The notes beneath the pieces were generated by a model. It ran no database searches. It saw only the letters and a list, made by a program, of their open reading frames with translations, and was not told the DNA's origin. Of a stretch of 64,000 nt of DNA, positions 36,794 through 44,796 are shown one piece after another (positions within the stretch are counted from its first letter, which is position 1; the number at the start of each line of letters is the position of its first letter). A program made the translations under genes and the position numbers. The stretch comes from Duganella aceris (lineage in GTDB: Bacteria; Pseudomonadota; Gammaproteobacteria; Burkholderiales; Burkholderiaceae_D), in assembly GCF_011090165.1 (NCBI RefSeq), contig NZ_JAADJT010000011.1:1-64000 (forward strand). The letters are read 5' to 3'.

Positions 36794-37693
36794 ATGAGCG
36801 AGCGTTTGAAGGGATTGGAGACTTTCGTCGCTGTGGCGGATGCGGGCAGTTTCACGGCCGCCGCCGAGCGGCTCAACCTCACCAATTCGGCGGTCGGAAA
36901 AGCGATCGCGCGCCTGGAGGAAAGGCTGGAGAAGCAGCTGTTCGACCGCACCACGCGGCGTCTGGAAATGACCGACGCCGGCGACGCCTTCCATAAAGTC
37001 TGCGTGCGCGTGCTGGAGGAGCTGGAAGTTGCGGAGCGCGCGCTGGCGGCGGAGCTGCCGGTTCCCTCGGGCCGGCTTCGGGTCGATCTGCCCGCGACCT
37101 ACGGCCGCATGCGCGCGCTGCCGGCGCTGCTGGCGTTCGCCGAGCAGCACAAGCAGGTCATGCCGCACATATCGTTCACCGACCGGTTTGTCGATCTGGT
37201 GGAGGATGGATTGGACGTCGTGGTCAGGATAGGCGGCGCCGATACCTGGCCGGCATCGGTGGACTACAAATACCTCGGGCACGAGGAGCTGATCTTCTGC
37301 GCATCTCCTGATTATCTGGCGACGCATGGCCGGCCCAAGTCATTGAAGGCGCTGTTGAAGCACGCTGCCATCCTCTACGGACGGGCCGACGGCAGCACCA
37401 GCCCATGGTTGATCAAGGACGGCCATGCGCCACTGGCGCGCCAGCACGTGGAAGGCCGTATCGTACTTGGCCAGGCCGAGGCGCAAGTCGCCGCCGTGGA
37501 GGCGGGGCTGGGCGTGGCGCAGCTGGCGACCTGGCTGGTGGAGCGGCAGATCCGGGAAGGCAGTCTGATACAGATACTTCCGGGTCTGGCGACGCAGGGG
37601 CTGCCGTTGCATATCGTATGGCAGCGTAGCAGGCAACACGCGCCGAAGGTGCAAAGCCTGATCGCCCACTTCGAGGCATCGTTGCGTATCTGA
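36794..37693 (+). CDS. LysR-family transcriptional regulator
   Basis: A 299-residue regulator. The N-terminal winged helix-turn-helix is LKGLETFVAVADAGSFTAAAERLNLTNSAVGKAIARLEERLEKQLFDRTTRRLEMTDAG. The C-terminal two-lobed effector domain (LPVPSGRLRVDLPATYGR ... AEAQVAAVEAGLGVAQLATWLV) is typical of the subgroup that controls divergent efflux or redox genes. It probably regulates the MFS gene at 35509 via the inverted repeat between them. It ends 14 bases from the tail of rhaK. Nothing ties it to rhamnose. Confidence 0.93.
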   Translation: MSERLKGLETFVAVADAGSFTAAAERLNLTNSAVGKAIARLEERLEKQLFDRTTRRLEMTDAGDAFHKVCVRVLEELEVAERALAAELPVPSGRLRVDLPATYGRMRALPALLAFAEQHKQVMPHISFTDRFVDLVEDGLDVVVRIGGADTWPASVDYKYLGHEELIFCASPDYLATHGRPKSLKALLKHAAILYGRADGSTSPWLIKDGHAPLARQHVEGRIVLGQAEAQVAAVEAGLGVAQLATWLVERQIREGSLIQILPGLATQGLPLHIVWQRSRQHAPKVQSLIAHFEASLRI

Positions 37694-37707
37694 CCGCGCC
37701 GGAGCGC

Positions 37708-39078
37708 CTACAGCGCATCCAGCCAACGCTGGCGGTATTCCGCGAGACCCGCGAGTTGCAGCGGCTCGGCCGTCTTGCCGCGTGCCGCCGGGGCGCGGCC
37801 CCAATGGTGCAGCATCCAGGCGCCGCAAGTGGTGCCGCTGGCGTCGTCGGTGCTGCCGATCTGCTGCTGCGGACGCAACGCCGCCAGCAGCGGCGCGAAC
37901 CACGGATTACCGGTGAAGCTGCCCTCGACCACCACGGCCGACGACACCCCCAGCGCCGACAGGCAGTAGTCGCTCATCAAAACGCAGTACAAGGTCGCCA
38001 GGGCATACCGTTGCAGCCCTCCGCCGGGCGCCGGGCCGACCACCGCACCGGCCCGCCCCGCGAACGGCCCGCCCGCGTTGGAGAAGCAGGGCAGCGCCAT
38101 CGTCTTTTGCTCGATCAGCGTTTGCAAATCCTCGATCCCGCAAGGCTGTGCATCGGCGCCGGCCAGTTCGGCGAACTCGCGCCCGCCCATGAAGCGCATG
38201 CAAGCCACCGCCTGGCCCAGCGCATTACTGTTGGCCAGCATGTCCGCCTGTTCGCGCAAGCCGTCGAGCGGCATGCCCGGCGCTGCGGCGATCACCCAGG
38301 TGCCGGTCGACAGCACCGCCGGCGACGCCGCGTCCGCGCCTGCGCCGAGGTGCCGCAGCAGCGAGGCGTTGCTGTCGTGGATGCCGCACAGCACCCGGCA
38401 ATCCGCCGGCAGCCCGGTCAACTGCGCCAATTCCGGATTGAGCACATTGAGCGGCGCCCATGCCGGCCGCAGCGCCGGAAACAGCCGGCTCCATCCCATC
38501 CGCTCCACCAGCGACGAATACTGCTGGCGCGACGGCTGCCACAAATCCGTATGACAGCCCAGCGACGTCACCTCGCCGGCGGCGATGCCGGACAGACGCC
38601 AGGCCCAATACTGCGGATACATCAGGATATGCCGCGCGCGCCGGAACTGCTTGGGAAAAGCCTGCGCCTGCCAGGCCAACTGCCGGCCGAGGTTCAACCC
38701 CGCCGGCAACTGCGGCGAATAAGTCGCCGAGTAGGGCGGCCGCTGCACCGCATAATGCGCCTGCTGCGACGCCGGCAACTCATACTCGTAATCCAGCACC
38801 GGCAGCACCAGCCCATCGTCATCGACCAGCGCGGCGGTGGCGCCATGCGTGACCGGCACGATGGCGCCAACCTGCGCCATGCCGGCGAACTCCTTCATGG
38901 CCGTCAGCATCCAGTCCCAGATCCGCTCCGTATCGTGATGCGGATACAGGCCATCGTCCAGAATCTCGTTCGGACTGCGCCGCTCCGCCAGCACCGCGCC
39001 GACCGCATCGACCAGCACCAGCTTGACGTTGGTCTTGCCGATGTCGAGCACGATGGTTGCGTCTTGCGGCATGCTCAT
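37708..39078 (-). CDS. rhaK: L-rhamnulose kinase (FGGY family)
   Basis: A 456-residue carbohydrate kinase. N-terminal ATPase motif VLDIGKTNVKLVLVD, sugar-binding region THGATAALVDDDG and CGIHDSNASLLRHL, and the second phosphate-binding region VLSTGTWVIAAA. These match the kinase of the rhizobial-type rha operon (rhaRSTPQUDIK) rather than the E. coli RhaB. It would phosphorylate L-rhamnulose to L-rhamnulose 1-phosphate for RhaD. It is the last gene of the minus operon; its start overlaps the stop of rhaQ by 4 bases. Start MSMPQDA or MPQDA is not decided. Confidence 0.88.
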   Translation of the reverse strand: MSMPQDATIVLDIGKTNVKLVLVDAVGAVLAERRSPNEILDDGLYPHHDTERIWDWMLTAMKEFAGMAQVGAIVPVTHGATAALVDDDGLVLPVLDYEYELPASQQAHYAVQRPPYSATYSPQLPAGLNLGRQLAWQAQAFPKQFRRARHILMYPQYWAWRLSGIAAGEVTSLGCHTDLWQPSRQQYSSLVERMGWSRLFPALRPAWAPLNVLNPELAQLTGLPADCRVLCGIHDSNASLLRHLGAGADAASPAVLSTGTWVIAAAPGMPLDGLREQADMLANSNALGQAVACMRFMGGREFAELAGADAQPCGIEDLQTLIEQKTMALPCFSNAGGPFAGRAGAVVGPAPGGGLQRYALATLYCVLMSDYCLSALGVSSAVVVEGSFTGNPWFAPLLAALRPQQQIGSTDDASGTTCGAWMLHHWGRAPAARGKTAEPLQLAGLAEYRQRWLDAL

Positions 39079-40097
39079 TTCGTAGTCTTTCGGCCCCGCA
39101 GCAGGCGAGGCAGGGCGATTGTCGCCAGCAGCAGGATGCCGACCACGATGGTCATGTAAATGCCTGGGATGTTCGCCAGCGATAGGCCATACGTCACGGT
39201 CCCCAGCGTCAGCACCGCCAGCATCACGCCGCCGATGGTTCCCGCGCCGCCCGCGATGCTGACGCCGCCGAGGATCACCATGGTGATCACCTCCAGCTCC
39301 CAGCCCATCGCGATATTCGGCCGCGTGCTGCCGATGCGGCCCGTCAGCAGATAGCCGGCCAGGCCGGCCATGGCCCCGGTCAGCATGAACAGCATCATGC
39401 GGTAGCGCGACACGTGGATGCCCGAGAACCGCGCCGCCACCGGGTTGTTACCGATGGCGTAGATGCGCCGGCCGACGCGCGTCATGTGCAGCACCACCGC
39501 GAACAGCGCCGCAAAAGCCAGCAACACCACGAACTCGCGCGGGACGAAGCCGAAGAAGTAACCCTGGCCCCAATCGGCCATCAGCTGCGGATAGCCGGTG
39601 AACGCCTGATCGCCCAGCACCACGCTGGCCAGGCCGCGGAACAGCGACACCGTACCGATGGTGACCACGATGGATGGCAAGCCGAATTGCGTCACCATGA
39701 TGCCGTTCAGGCAGCCGCACAGCGTGCCGGTGGCCAGTGCGATCGGCAGCAGCGTCTCCGGCGGCATGCCGTTGACGTTGGCCAGCCCGATCGCCACCGA
39801 CGACAAGGCCAGGATGCCGGACACCGAGATATCGATCTCGCGGCAAATGATCAGCAACGCCATCGGCAGCGCTATCAAGGCCTTCTCGCTGAAGTTGAAG
39901 GTGCCGTCGGCCAGGTTGTCGAGATCGAGGAAAGTCGGCAGCAGGATGCTGTTAGCGACGAACGCCGCCAGCAACAACAAGGCCAGCAGGCTTTCCCAGC
40001 GGCCGAGCGCCGCAACGACGCGAAAGCCCGGCTTGTCGGCGATGACGTAGCGTGAAGCCGGTGCGGATTCGATGGACATTATGGTACTCATATTCAA
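39075..40097 (-). CDS. rhaQ: ABC transporter permease (rhamnose importer, RhaQ)
   Basis: A 340-residue permease with about ten hydrophobic segments. It belongs to the ribose/xylose-type (RbsC, BPD_transp_2) family, shown by ADGTFNFSEKALIALPMALLIICREIDISVSGILALSS and by the ELEVITMVILGGVSIAGGAGTIGGVMLAVLTLG loop near the C-terminus, which contacts the ATPase. It pairs with RhaP as the second permease. Its start overlaps the stop of rhaP by 4 bases and its own stop overlaps rhaK, so expression is tightly coupled. Confidence 0.88.
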   Translation of the reverse strand: MNMSTIMSIESAPASRYVIADKPGFRVVAALGRWESLLALLLLAAFVANSILLPTFLDLDNLADGTFNFSEKALIALPMALLIICREIDISVSGILALSSVAIGLANVNGMPPETLLPIALATGTLCGCLNGIMVTQFGLPSIVVTIGTVSLFRGLASVVLGDQAFTGYPQLMADWGQGYFFGFVPREFVVLLAFAALFAVVLHMTRVGRRIYAIGNNPVAARFSGIHVSRYRMMLFMLTGAMAGLAGYLLTGRIGSTRPNIAMGWELEVITMVILGGVSIAGGAGTIGGVMLAVLTLGTVTYGLSLANIPGIYMTIVVGILLLATIALPRLLRGRKTTK

Positions 40098-41089
40098 ACA
40101 GCGCTCCGGGATGTTTTATTCAGGTGCAGCGGCAGGATCTGCCGGCCGCTTTGCTTGCCGCTGCGGGCGTTGATCATCACCGCCGTCAGGATCACGAGCC
40201 CGGTCAGCGCGCTTTGCCAGAACGGCGAAACCTTCACCACCGGCAGCGCGTTGCCGATCACGGCGAGGAACAAGCCGCCCAATACAGCGCCGGCCACGCT
40301 GCCGCTGCCGCCGGCGATGCTGATGCCGCCGATGACGCAGGCCGCGATCACGGTGAATTCAAAGCCGTAGGCGATTTCGGTGTAGGCCACCGCATAACGC
40401 GCCACCCACAGGTAGCCGCACAAGCCGGACACCGCGCCGGCCAGGCCGTAGGTCCACAGCAGCCGCCGGGCGATCGGGATGCCGACGTAGCGCGCCGACG
40501 CCGGCTCGTTGCCGATCGCGTACAGGTCGCGGCCGAAGCGCGTGTGCCGCGCCAGATACCAGGCCCCCAGCACCGCCGCGCCGGCGATCCACACCAGATG
40601 CGTGACGCCCAGCAGCCGGGCCAACGGGAACGCGACAAACTCCGCCGGCATCTGGTGCGACGATACCCAGGCGCCGCCGGACAGCACGAACACCAACCCG
40701 CGATACACGCTCATGGTGCCCAGCGTGACGACGATGGGCGGCAGTTCCAGGCAGCCGATCAGGTAGCCGTTGATCAGCCCCAGCACCAGTCCGATCGACA
40801 TCGCCGCCAGCATCACGACGATCAGCGGCAGGGCGGGGAAGCGCGACGCCAGCAGCGCCGACATCATACCCGCCAGCGCCAGGCTGGACGCCATCGACAG
40901 GTCGACGCCGCGCGTCAGGATCACCAGCATCTGCGCCAACGCCAGCATGATCAGCAGCGTGCTGTCGGTGAGCAGGTTGCCGAGGCTGGCGCCGCTGACG
41001 AACACCGGCGCGCGCATGCCGACCAGCAGGATCAGCGCCACGGTGCACAAGGCCAGCTGCGTCTCGCGCAATTTCAGCAGTGCTTTCAT
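40094..41089 (-). CDS. rhaP: ABC transporter permease (rhamnose importer, RhaP)
   Basis: A 331-residue membrane permease of the same family as RhaQ: ILTRGVDLSMASSLALAGM, GYLIGCLELPPIVVTLGTMSVYRGLVFV and FEFTVIAACVIGGISIAGGSGSVAGAVLGGL (ATPase contact loop). Its position directly behind the ATPase (4-base overlap) and before a second permease is the RhaS-RhaT-RhaP-RhaQ order known from Rhizobium leguminosarum. Together the two permeases form the transmembrane channel for L-rhamnose. Confidence 0.88.
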   Translation of the reverse strand: MKALLKLRETQLALCTVALILLVGMRAPVFVSGASLGNLLTDSTLLIMLALAQMLVILTRGVDLSMASSLALAGMMSALLASRFPALPLIVVMLAAMSIGLVLGLINGYLIGCLELPPIVVTLGTMSVYRGLVFVLSGGAWVSSHQMPAEFVAFPLARLLGVTHLVWIAGAAVLGAWYLARHTRFGRDLYAIGNEPASARYVGIPIARRLLWTYGLAGAVSGLCGYLWVARYAVAYTEIAYGFEFTVIAACVIGGISIAGGSGSVAGAVLGGLFLAVIGNALPVVKVSPFWQSALTGLVILTAVMINARSGKQSGRQILPLHLNKTSRSAV

Positions 41090-42603
41090 GCGGCTTCCTC
41101 CAGCAGCGGCGCGCTGCCCGATGCGGCGGCGACGATATTTTCCGGCGTCGCGTCGGCGCGGTCGTAGATATGTTCGATGCGGCCCTGATGCATCACGACG
41201 ATGCGATCGGCCAGGCCCATCACCTCCGGCAGCTCGGACGAGACCAGTATCACCGACAAGCCCTTGGCCACCAGCTCGCCGATGAAGCGGTGCACGGCGG
41301 CCTTGGAGCCGATGTCGATGCCCTTGGTCGGCTCATCGAGAATGATTACTTTGGGATTGGTCGCCAGCCATTTGCCCAGCACCACCTTCTGCTGGTTGCC
41401 GCCCGAGAGTTCGGACACGTTCTGCATCAGATGGGTCGCCTTGAGTTCCAGTTGCTCCGCGTAGTGGCGCGCGATGGCCTGCTCCTGCGCGCGCCGTCCG
41501 CGCAGGAAGAAGCCGACCCGCGACAGTACCGGCAGCGTGATGTTGTGCATGATCGGCAGCGACAGGTGCGCGCCCTGGTGCTGGCGGTCTTCCGGCACGT
41601 AAGCGATGCCCTGGCGGATCGCGCCGGCCGGCGACGAGATGATGATCTCCTTGCCGCCCAACTTGATGGTGCCGTTGGCGCTGGAGCTGAGCCCGAACAG
41701 CGCCTGCATCACTTCCGAACGCCCGGCGCCGACCAGGCCATAGAAGCCCAGTATCTCGCCCTGGCGCAGCGTGAAGCTGACATCGCTGAATTCCGTCGGG
41801 TGGTTGTAGCCGCTAACCTCCAGCAGCACTTCGCCCGGCGTCACGTCGGCCTTGGGGTAGGCCTGCTTGACGGTGCGGCCGACCATCAGCGACACCAGTT
41901 CCGGCTCGGTGATATCGGCCATCCGGCCCTCGGCGATGAACTGGCCGTCGCGCAGCACCGTATAGCGGTCCGCGACCGTGAAGATCTCGTCGAATTTATG
42001 CGAAATGAAAATGATCGCCGTGCCGGCCGCGCGCAGCTGGCCGATGATGCGGTACAGCTCATGAATCTCGCGCTGCGACAGCGAGGCCGTCGGCTCATCG
42101 AGGATCACCACCCTCGCGTCCTGCGACAGCGCCCGCGCGATCTCGACGAAATGGCGCTGCGCCACGCTCAGGTCCTTGACCCGCGCCCGCACCGGCAGCG
42201 TCACCTCCAGCCGCGCGAACAGCTTTTCCGCCTCCGCTTCTATGCGTGCCCAATCGATGCGCGCGCCCTTGGATGGATGCCGGCCGACGTAGATATTCTC
42301 CGCCACCGTCAACTCGTCGAACATCACGGTCTCCTGGTGCACGGCGGTGATCCCTGCGCGCATCGCATCCTGCGCGTTGGCGAAGACCACCGGCTGGCCG
42401 GCCAGTTCGATGGAACCCTGGTCCGGCTGGTAAATGCCGGTCAGCGTTTTGACCAGCGTCGACTTGCCCGCGCCGTTCTCGCCGATCAGCGCCATCACTT
42501 CACCCGCGCGCACCGACAGCGCCACATTGTTCAATGCGACGATGCCGGCGAAGCGCTTGCAGATCCCGGTCAGCTGCAGCACCGGGTTGGTATTGTTATG
42601 CAT
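41086..42603 (-). CDS. rhaT: Sugar ABC transporter ATPase (RhaT)
   Basis: A 505-residue protein with two nucleotide-binding domains, as in RbsA/XylG. NBD1 has Walker A GENGAGKST (about residue 41), signature LSVAQRHFVEIARAL and Walker B VVILDEPTASL. NBD2 has a divergent Walker A GLVGAGRSE, signature LSGGNQQKVVLGKWL and Walker B VIILDEPTKGIDIG. As in the family, the second site is likely the weaker one. It energises rhamnose import. It starts 11 bases after the rhaS stop and overlaps rhaP by 4 bases. Confidence 0.92.
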   Translation of the reverse strand: MHNNTNPVLQLTGICKRFAGIVALNNVALSVRAGEVMALIGENGAGKSTLVKTLTGIYQPDQGSIELAGQPVVFANAQDAMRAGITAVHQETVMFDELTVAENIYVGRHPSKGARIDWARIEAEAEKLFARLEVTLPVRARVKDLSVAQRHFVEIARALSQDARVVILDEPTASLSQREIHELYRIIGQLRAAGTAIIFISHKFDEIFTVADRYTVLRDGQFIAEGRMADITEPELVSLMVGRTVKQAYPKADVTPGEVLLEVSGYNHPTEFSDVSFTLRQGEILGFYGLVGAGRSEVMQALFGLSSSANGTIKLGGKEIIISSPAGAIRQGIAYVPEDRQHQGAHLSLPIMHNITLPVLSRVGFFLRGRRAQEQAIARHYAEQLELKATHLMQNVSELSGGNQQKVVLGKWLATNPKVIILDEPTKGIDIGSKAAVHRFIGELVAKGLSVILVSSELPEVMGLADRIVVMHQGRIEHIYDRADATPENIVAAASGSAPLLEEAA

Positions 42604-42614
42604 AAGTCCCCGGC

Positions 42615-43622
42615 TCAGAAAATCTTGGAGAACTTGTCGACGTTCCCTTTGTCGTAAGTGAACGGCGGCGCCATCGCACCCTCGCCATTGGCGTCGAGTG
42701 CGATGCTGCCCATGCGGCCCGCAGCGACGCTGCCACCCGGTTTGGCGGTAGACTGGCCCTTGACGAAGTCATACGCCGCATAGGTCGCCGCGTAACCGAG
42801 GTCGATCGGATTCCAGATCGCGAATTCGCGCACCGCGCCGCTCTTGACGTGGCCGGCCATCTCGGACGGCAGTCCCAGGCCGGTGACGAACACCTTGCCG
42901 ACCAGGTGCTCGTCCACCACCGCCTTGCTGGCCGCGTTGATGCCGACCGTGGTCGGAGCGATGATCGCCTTCAGGTTGGGATTGCTGCGCAACAGGCCGA
43001 TGGCTTCGCGGTAGCTCTTGTCCGACTGGTCGTCGCCGTACACCGTGGCGACCAGCTTCATATTGCTGAATTCCGGCTTGGCCAGTACGGTCTTCATCAC
43101 GCCGATCCAGATATTCTGGTTGGTTGCCTGCGCCGACGCCGACAGGATCGCGATCTCGCCCTTGCCGCCGATGGCGTCGGACGCCATCTGGATCTGCTTC
43201 AAGCCGATCAAGTCGGCGTTGGAGGGATTCAGCTGCATCAAGCGGCCTTCCTTGGCCAGGCCGCTGTCGAACGAGATCACCTTGATGCCGCGCGCCATCG
43301 CCTTCTTCGCGATCGGCACCAGCGCGTTCGGGTCGTTGGCCGAGATGACGATGGCGTTGACCTTCTGGCTGATCAGCGAGTTGATGATCTCGATCTGGCC
43401 TTCCGCGCTGGGCGTGGTGGGGCCGGTGTAGATGATTTCGACGTCCTTCAGCTCGCGCGCCGCGTCCATCGCGCCGGTGTGGGCGGCGTCGAAGAAGCCG
43501 TTGCCGAGGTTTTTCACCACCATGGCGATGCGGATCTTTTCAGGCTCCTTCTCTTTGCAGCCGACGACGGTCGCGAGCAGGCCGGCGGCAACGGCCGCCA
43601 ATACGATCTTCCTGAGCTTCAA
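42615..43622 (-). CDS. rhaS: Rhamnose-binding lipoprotein of the ABC importer (RhaS)
   Basis: A 335-residue sugar-binding protein of the Peripla_BP_4 type: IRIAMVVKNLGNGFFDAAHTGAMDAAREL, VNAIVISANDPNALVPIAKKAMARGIKVISFDSG. The start appears to be TTG at 43622, overlapping the rhaR stop as TTGA; it gives a lipoprotein signal (KIVLAAVAAGLLATVVGC) with Cys near residue 20. No ATG fits: a longer in-frame ORF to 43817 would add residues that lie within rhaR in another frame and would bury the signal peptide. It captures L-rhamnose for RhaTPQ. An outer lipid anchor is typical for a periplasmic solute receptor. Confidence 0.87.
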   Translation of the reverse strand: MKLRKIVLAAVAAGLLATVVGCKEKEPEKIRIAMVVKNLGNGFFDAAHTGAMDAARELKDVEIIYTGPTTPSAEGQIEIINSLISQKVNAIVISANDPNALVPIAKKAMARGIKVISFDSGLAKEGRLMQLNPSNADLIGLKQIQMASDAIGGKGEIAILSASAQATNQNIWIGVMKTVLAKPEFSNMKLVATVYGDDQSDKSYREAIGLLRSNPNLKAIIAPTTVGINAASKAVVDEHLVGKVFVTGLGLPSEMAGHVKSGAVREFAIWNPIDLGYAATYAAYDFVKGQSTAKPGGSVAAGRMGSIALDANGEGAMAPPFTYDKGNVDKFSKIF

Positions 43623-44485
43623 TGGGCGGCCTCCGACTGGTACATCGCCGCGGTCTGGTAGTCGAACGGCGCCGAGAACGCCGACGGCGTCAACTGCTGC
43701 GGCAGCGCTTCCGGTTCCACCGTCACCACCCGTACGCCGGATTGCTCCAGCAGCTGCACCGCCGAATCGGAGGCGTAGGTATCGGTGATCACGGTCGCCA
43801 CGCGGTTCAAGCCGCACAGGATCAGGCCCGCCTTCTTGGCGAACTTGGAGCTGTCGGCCAGCACGATCAGTTCCTCGGCCTGCGAGATCAGGCGCTTCTC
43901 GGCCTGGATCAGCAGCGGGTCGGCCTCCATCAGGCCAAGCAGCGACAGGCCGTAAACGCTCATGAACATCTTGGCGGCGTAGTGGTGCTGGGTGATGTCG
44001 TTGTCGAAGGGGCTGAGGATCACGTTCTGCTCGCGATAGACTTTGCCGCCGGGGACGATGATCTCGTTCTCGCTCGACACCAGCAGGCGCTCGGCCATCA
44101 GGAAGGAATTGGTCAGGATCTTGAGATGCTGGTCGACCAGGAACTCGGCCATCATGAAGGTGGTGGTGCCGCCGTTGATGATGATCGTTTCGCCATCATT
44201 GCACATGCCGGCGGCATGGCGCGCGATGGCGCGTTTGCGCTCGGCGTAGCACTGGATATTGTGCTGGAAGGTCTCGCTGGTGAGCGTGAAGCCGCGTTTT
44301 TTCTGTTCCAGGTTGGCGGCCCCGCCACGGGTGCGGGTGAGCAGGCTGCGGGCGGCGAGCCAGCTGATGTCGCGCCGCACGGTGGCGGGCGAGGCGCTGA
44401 GCCAGTCGACCAATTGCGGCACGCTGGCCGTATTATGTTCGGCGAGCAGCTTCAGCAAACGTTTACGGCGCTTGTGATTTACCAT
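43619..44485 (-). CDS. rhaR: DeoR-family repressor of the rhamnose operons
   Basis: A 288-residue regulator. The N-terminal helix-turn-helix is RRKRLLKLLAEHNTASVPQLVDWLSASPATVRRDISWLAARSLLTRTRGGA, followed by a sugar-phosphate-sensing C-terminal domain (INGGTTTFMMAEFL ... LIQAEKRLISQAEELIVLADSSKF). The usual effector of DeoR proteins is a phosphorylated sugar, so rhamnulose 1-phosphate or an earlier intermediate is plausible. AAAGGAG lies before the ATG. It opens the minus operon and faces rhaD across 311 bp that hold the likely operator. Confidence 0.88.
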   Translation of the reverse strand: MVNHKRRKRLLKLLAEHNTASVPQLVDWLSASPATVRRDISWLAARSLLTRTRGGAANLEQKKRGFTLTSETFQHNIQCYAERKRAIARHAAGMCNDGETIIINGGTTTFMMAEFLVDQHLKILTNSFLMAERLLVSSENEIIVPGGKVYREQNVILSPFDNDITQHHYAAKMFMSVYGLSLLGLMEADPLLIQAEKRLISQAEELIVLADSSKFAKKAGLILCGLNRVATVITDTYASDSAVQLLEQSGVRVVTVEPEALPQQLTPSAFSAPFDYQTAAMYQSEAAH

Positions 44486-44599
44486 ATTTGTCTCCTTTAT
44501 TTTGTAACTACTACCGTCGCTGCCTTGGTTTTTGCCTAGGGACCGATCCGGTGTGTCACTTTATTAACGATAAAGACTAAACACTTCAAAAAGGTCAGT

Positions 44600-44628
44600 C
44601 AATCATTGTGCGATCAATTATTTGATTG
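44600..44628. promoter_or_regulatory. CAATCA/TGATTG inverted pair in the rha control region
   Basis: CAATCA at 44600-44605 and its inverse TGATTG at 44623-44628, separated by 17 bases, with a further ATCAAT between them and another CAATCA at 44662. DeoR-type repressors often use several short A/T-rich half-sites, so these may be auxiliary RhaR sites. The motif is short and could be chance. Confidence 0.35.
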
Positions 44629-44645
44629 TTTCCATATCGATTTGG

Positions 44646-44675
44646 CATACCAGTCAAGTTTCAATCACTGGCATG
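44646..44675. promoter_or_regulatory. Candidate RhaR operator
   Basis: CATACCAGT and its near-perfect inverse ACTGGCATG (8 of 9 bases pair) are separated by 12 bases, so half-site centres are 21 bp apart, two helical turns on one DNA face. This is the clearest palindrome in the divergent gap and lies about 120 bases before rhaD and 160 before rhaR. Confidence 0.6.
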
Positions 44676-44796
44676 ATTATTTAAACCTTGGTCATCATGT
44701 TGATCGCTTCCGCATTGACACCCATCGCCGCCTGATTTCTACTGAAAGCAGTTGCCACCCATGGCAAAAAAGAATATCTAACAACGGAGATCAGCA

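Larger units (their letters stand above)
44486..44796. promoter_or_regulatory. Divergent control region of the two rha operons
   Basis: A 311-bp gap without a gene, more AT-rich than its neighbours. It holds the ribosome binding sites of both flanking genes (AAAGGAG for rhaR, ACGGAG for rhaD), the 9-bp inverted repeat at 44646-44675, and copies of CAATCA/TGATTG at 44600, 44623 and 44662. The promoters of both operons must lie here, but I cannot place -35/-10 boxes with confidence. Confidence 0.75.

Noticed and set aside
42615..43817. 400-residue version of rhaS starting within rhaR
   Set aside because: The extra N-terminus is Arg/Gly-rich and lies over rhaR in another frame, and it would place the lipoprotein signal inside the protein; TTG at 43622 fits better.
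44641..44680. Sigma-54 promoter suggested by TGGCAT
   Set aside because: The expected TTGC at the proper spacing is missing, and the TGGCA copies are explained by the inverted repeat.
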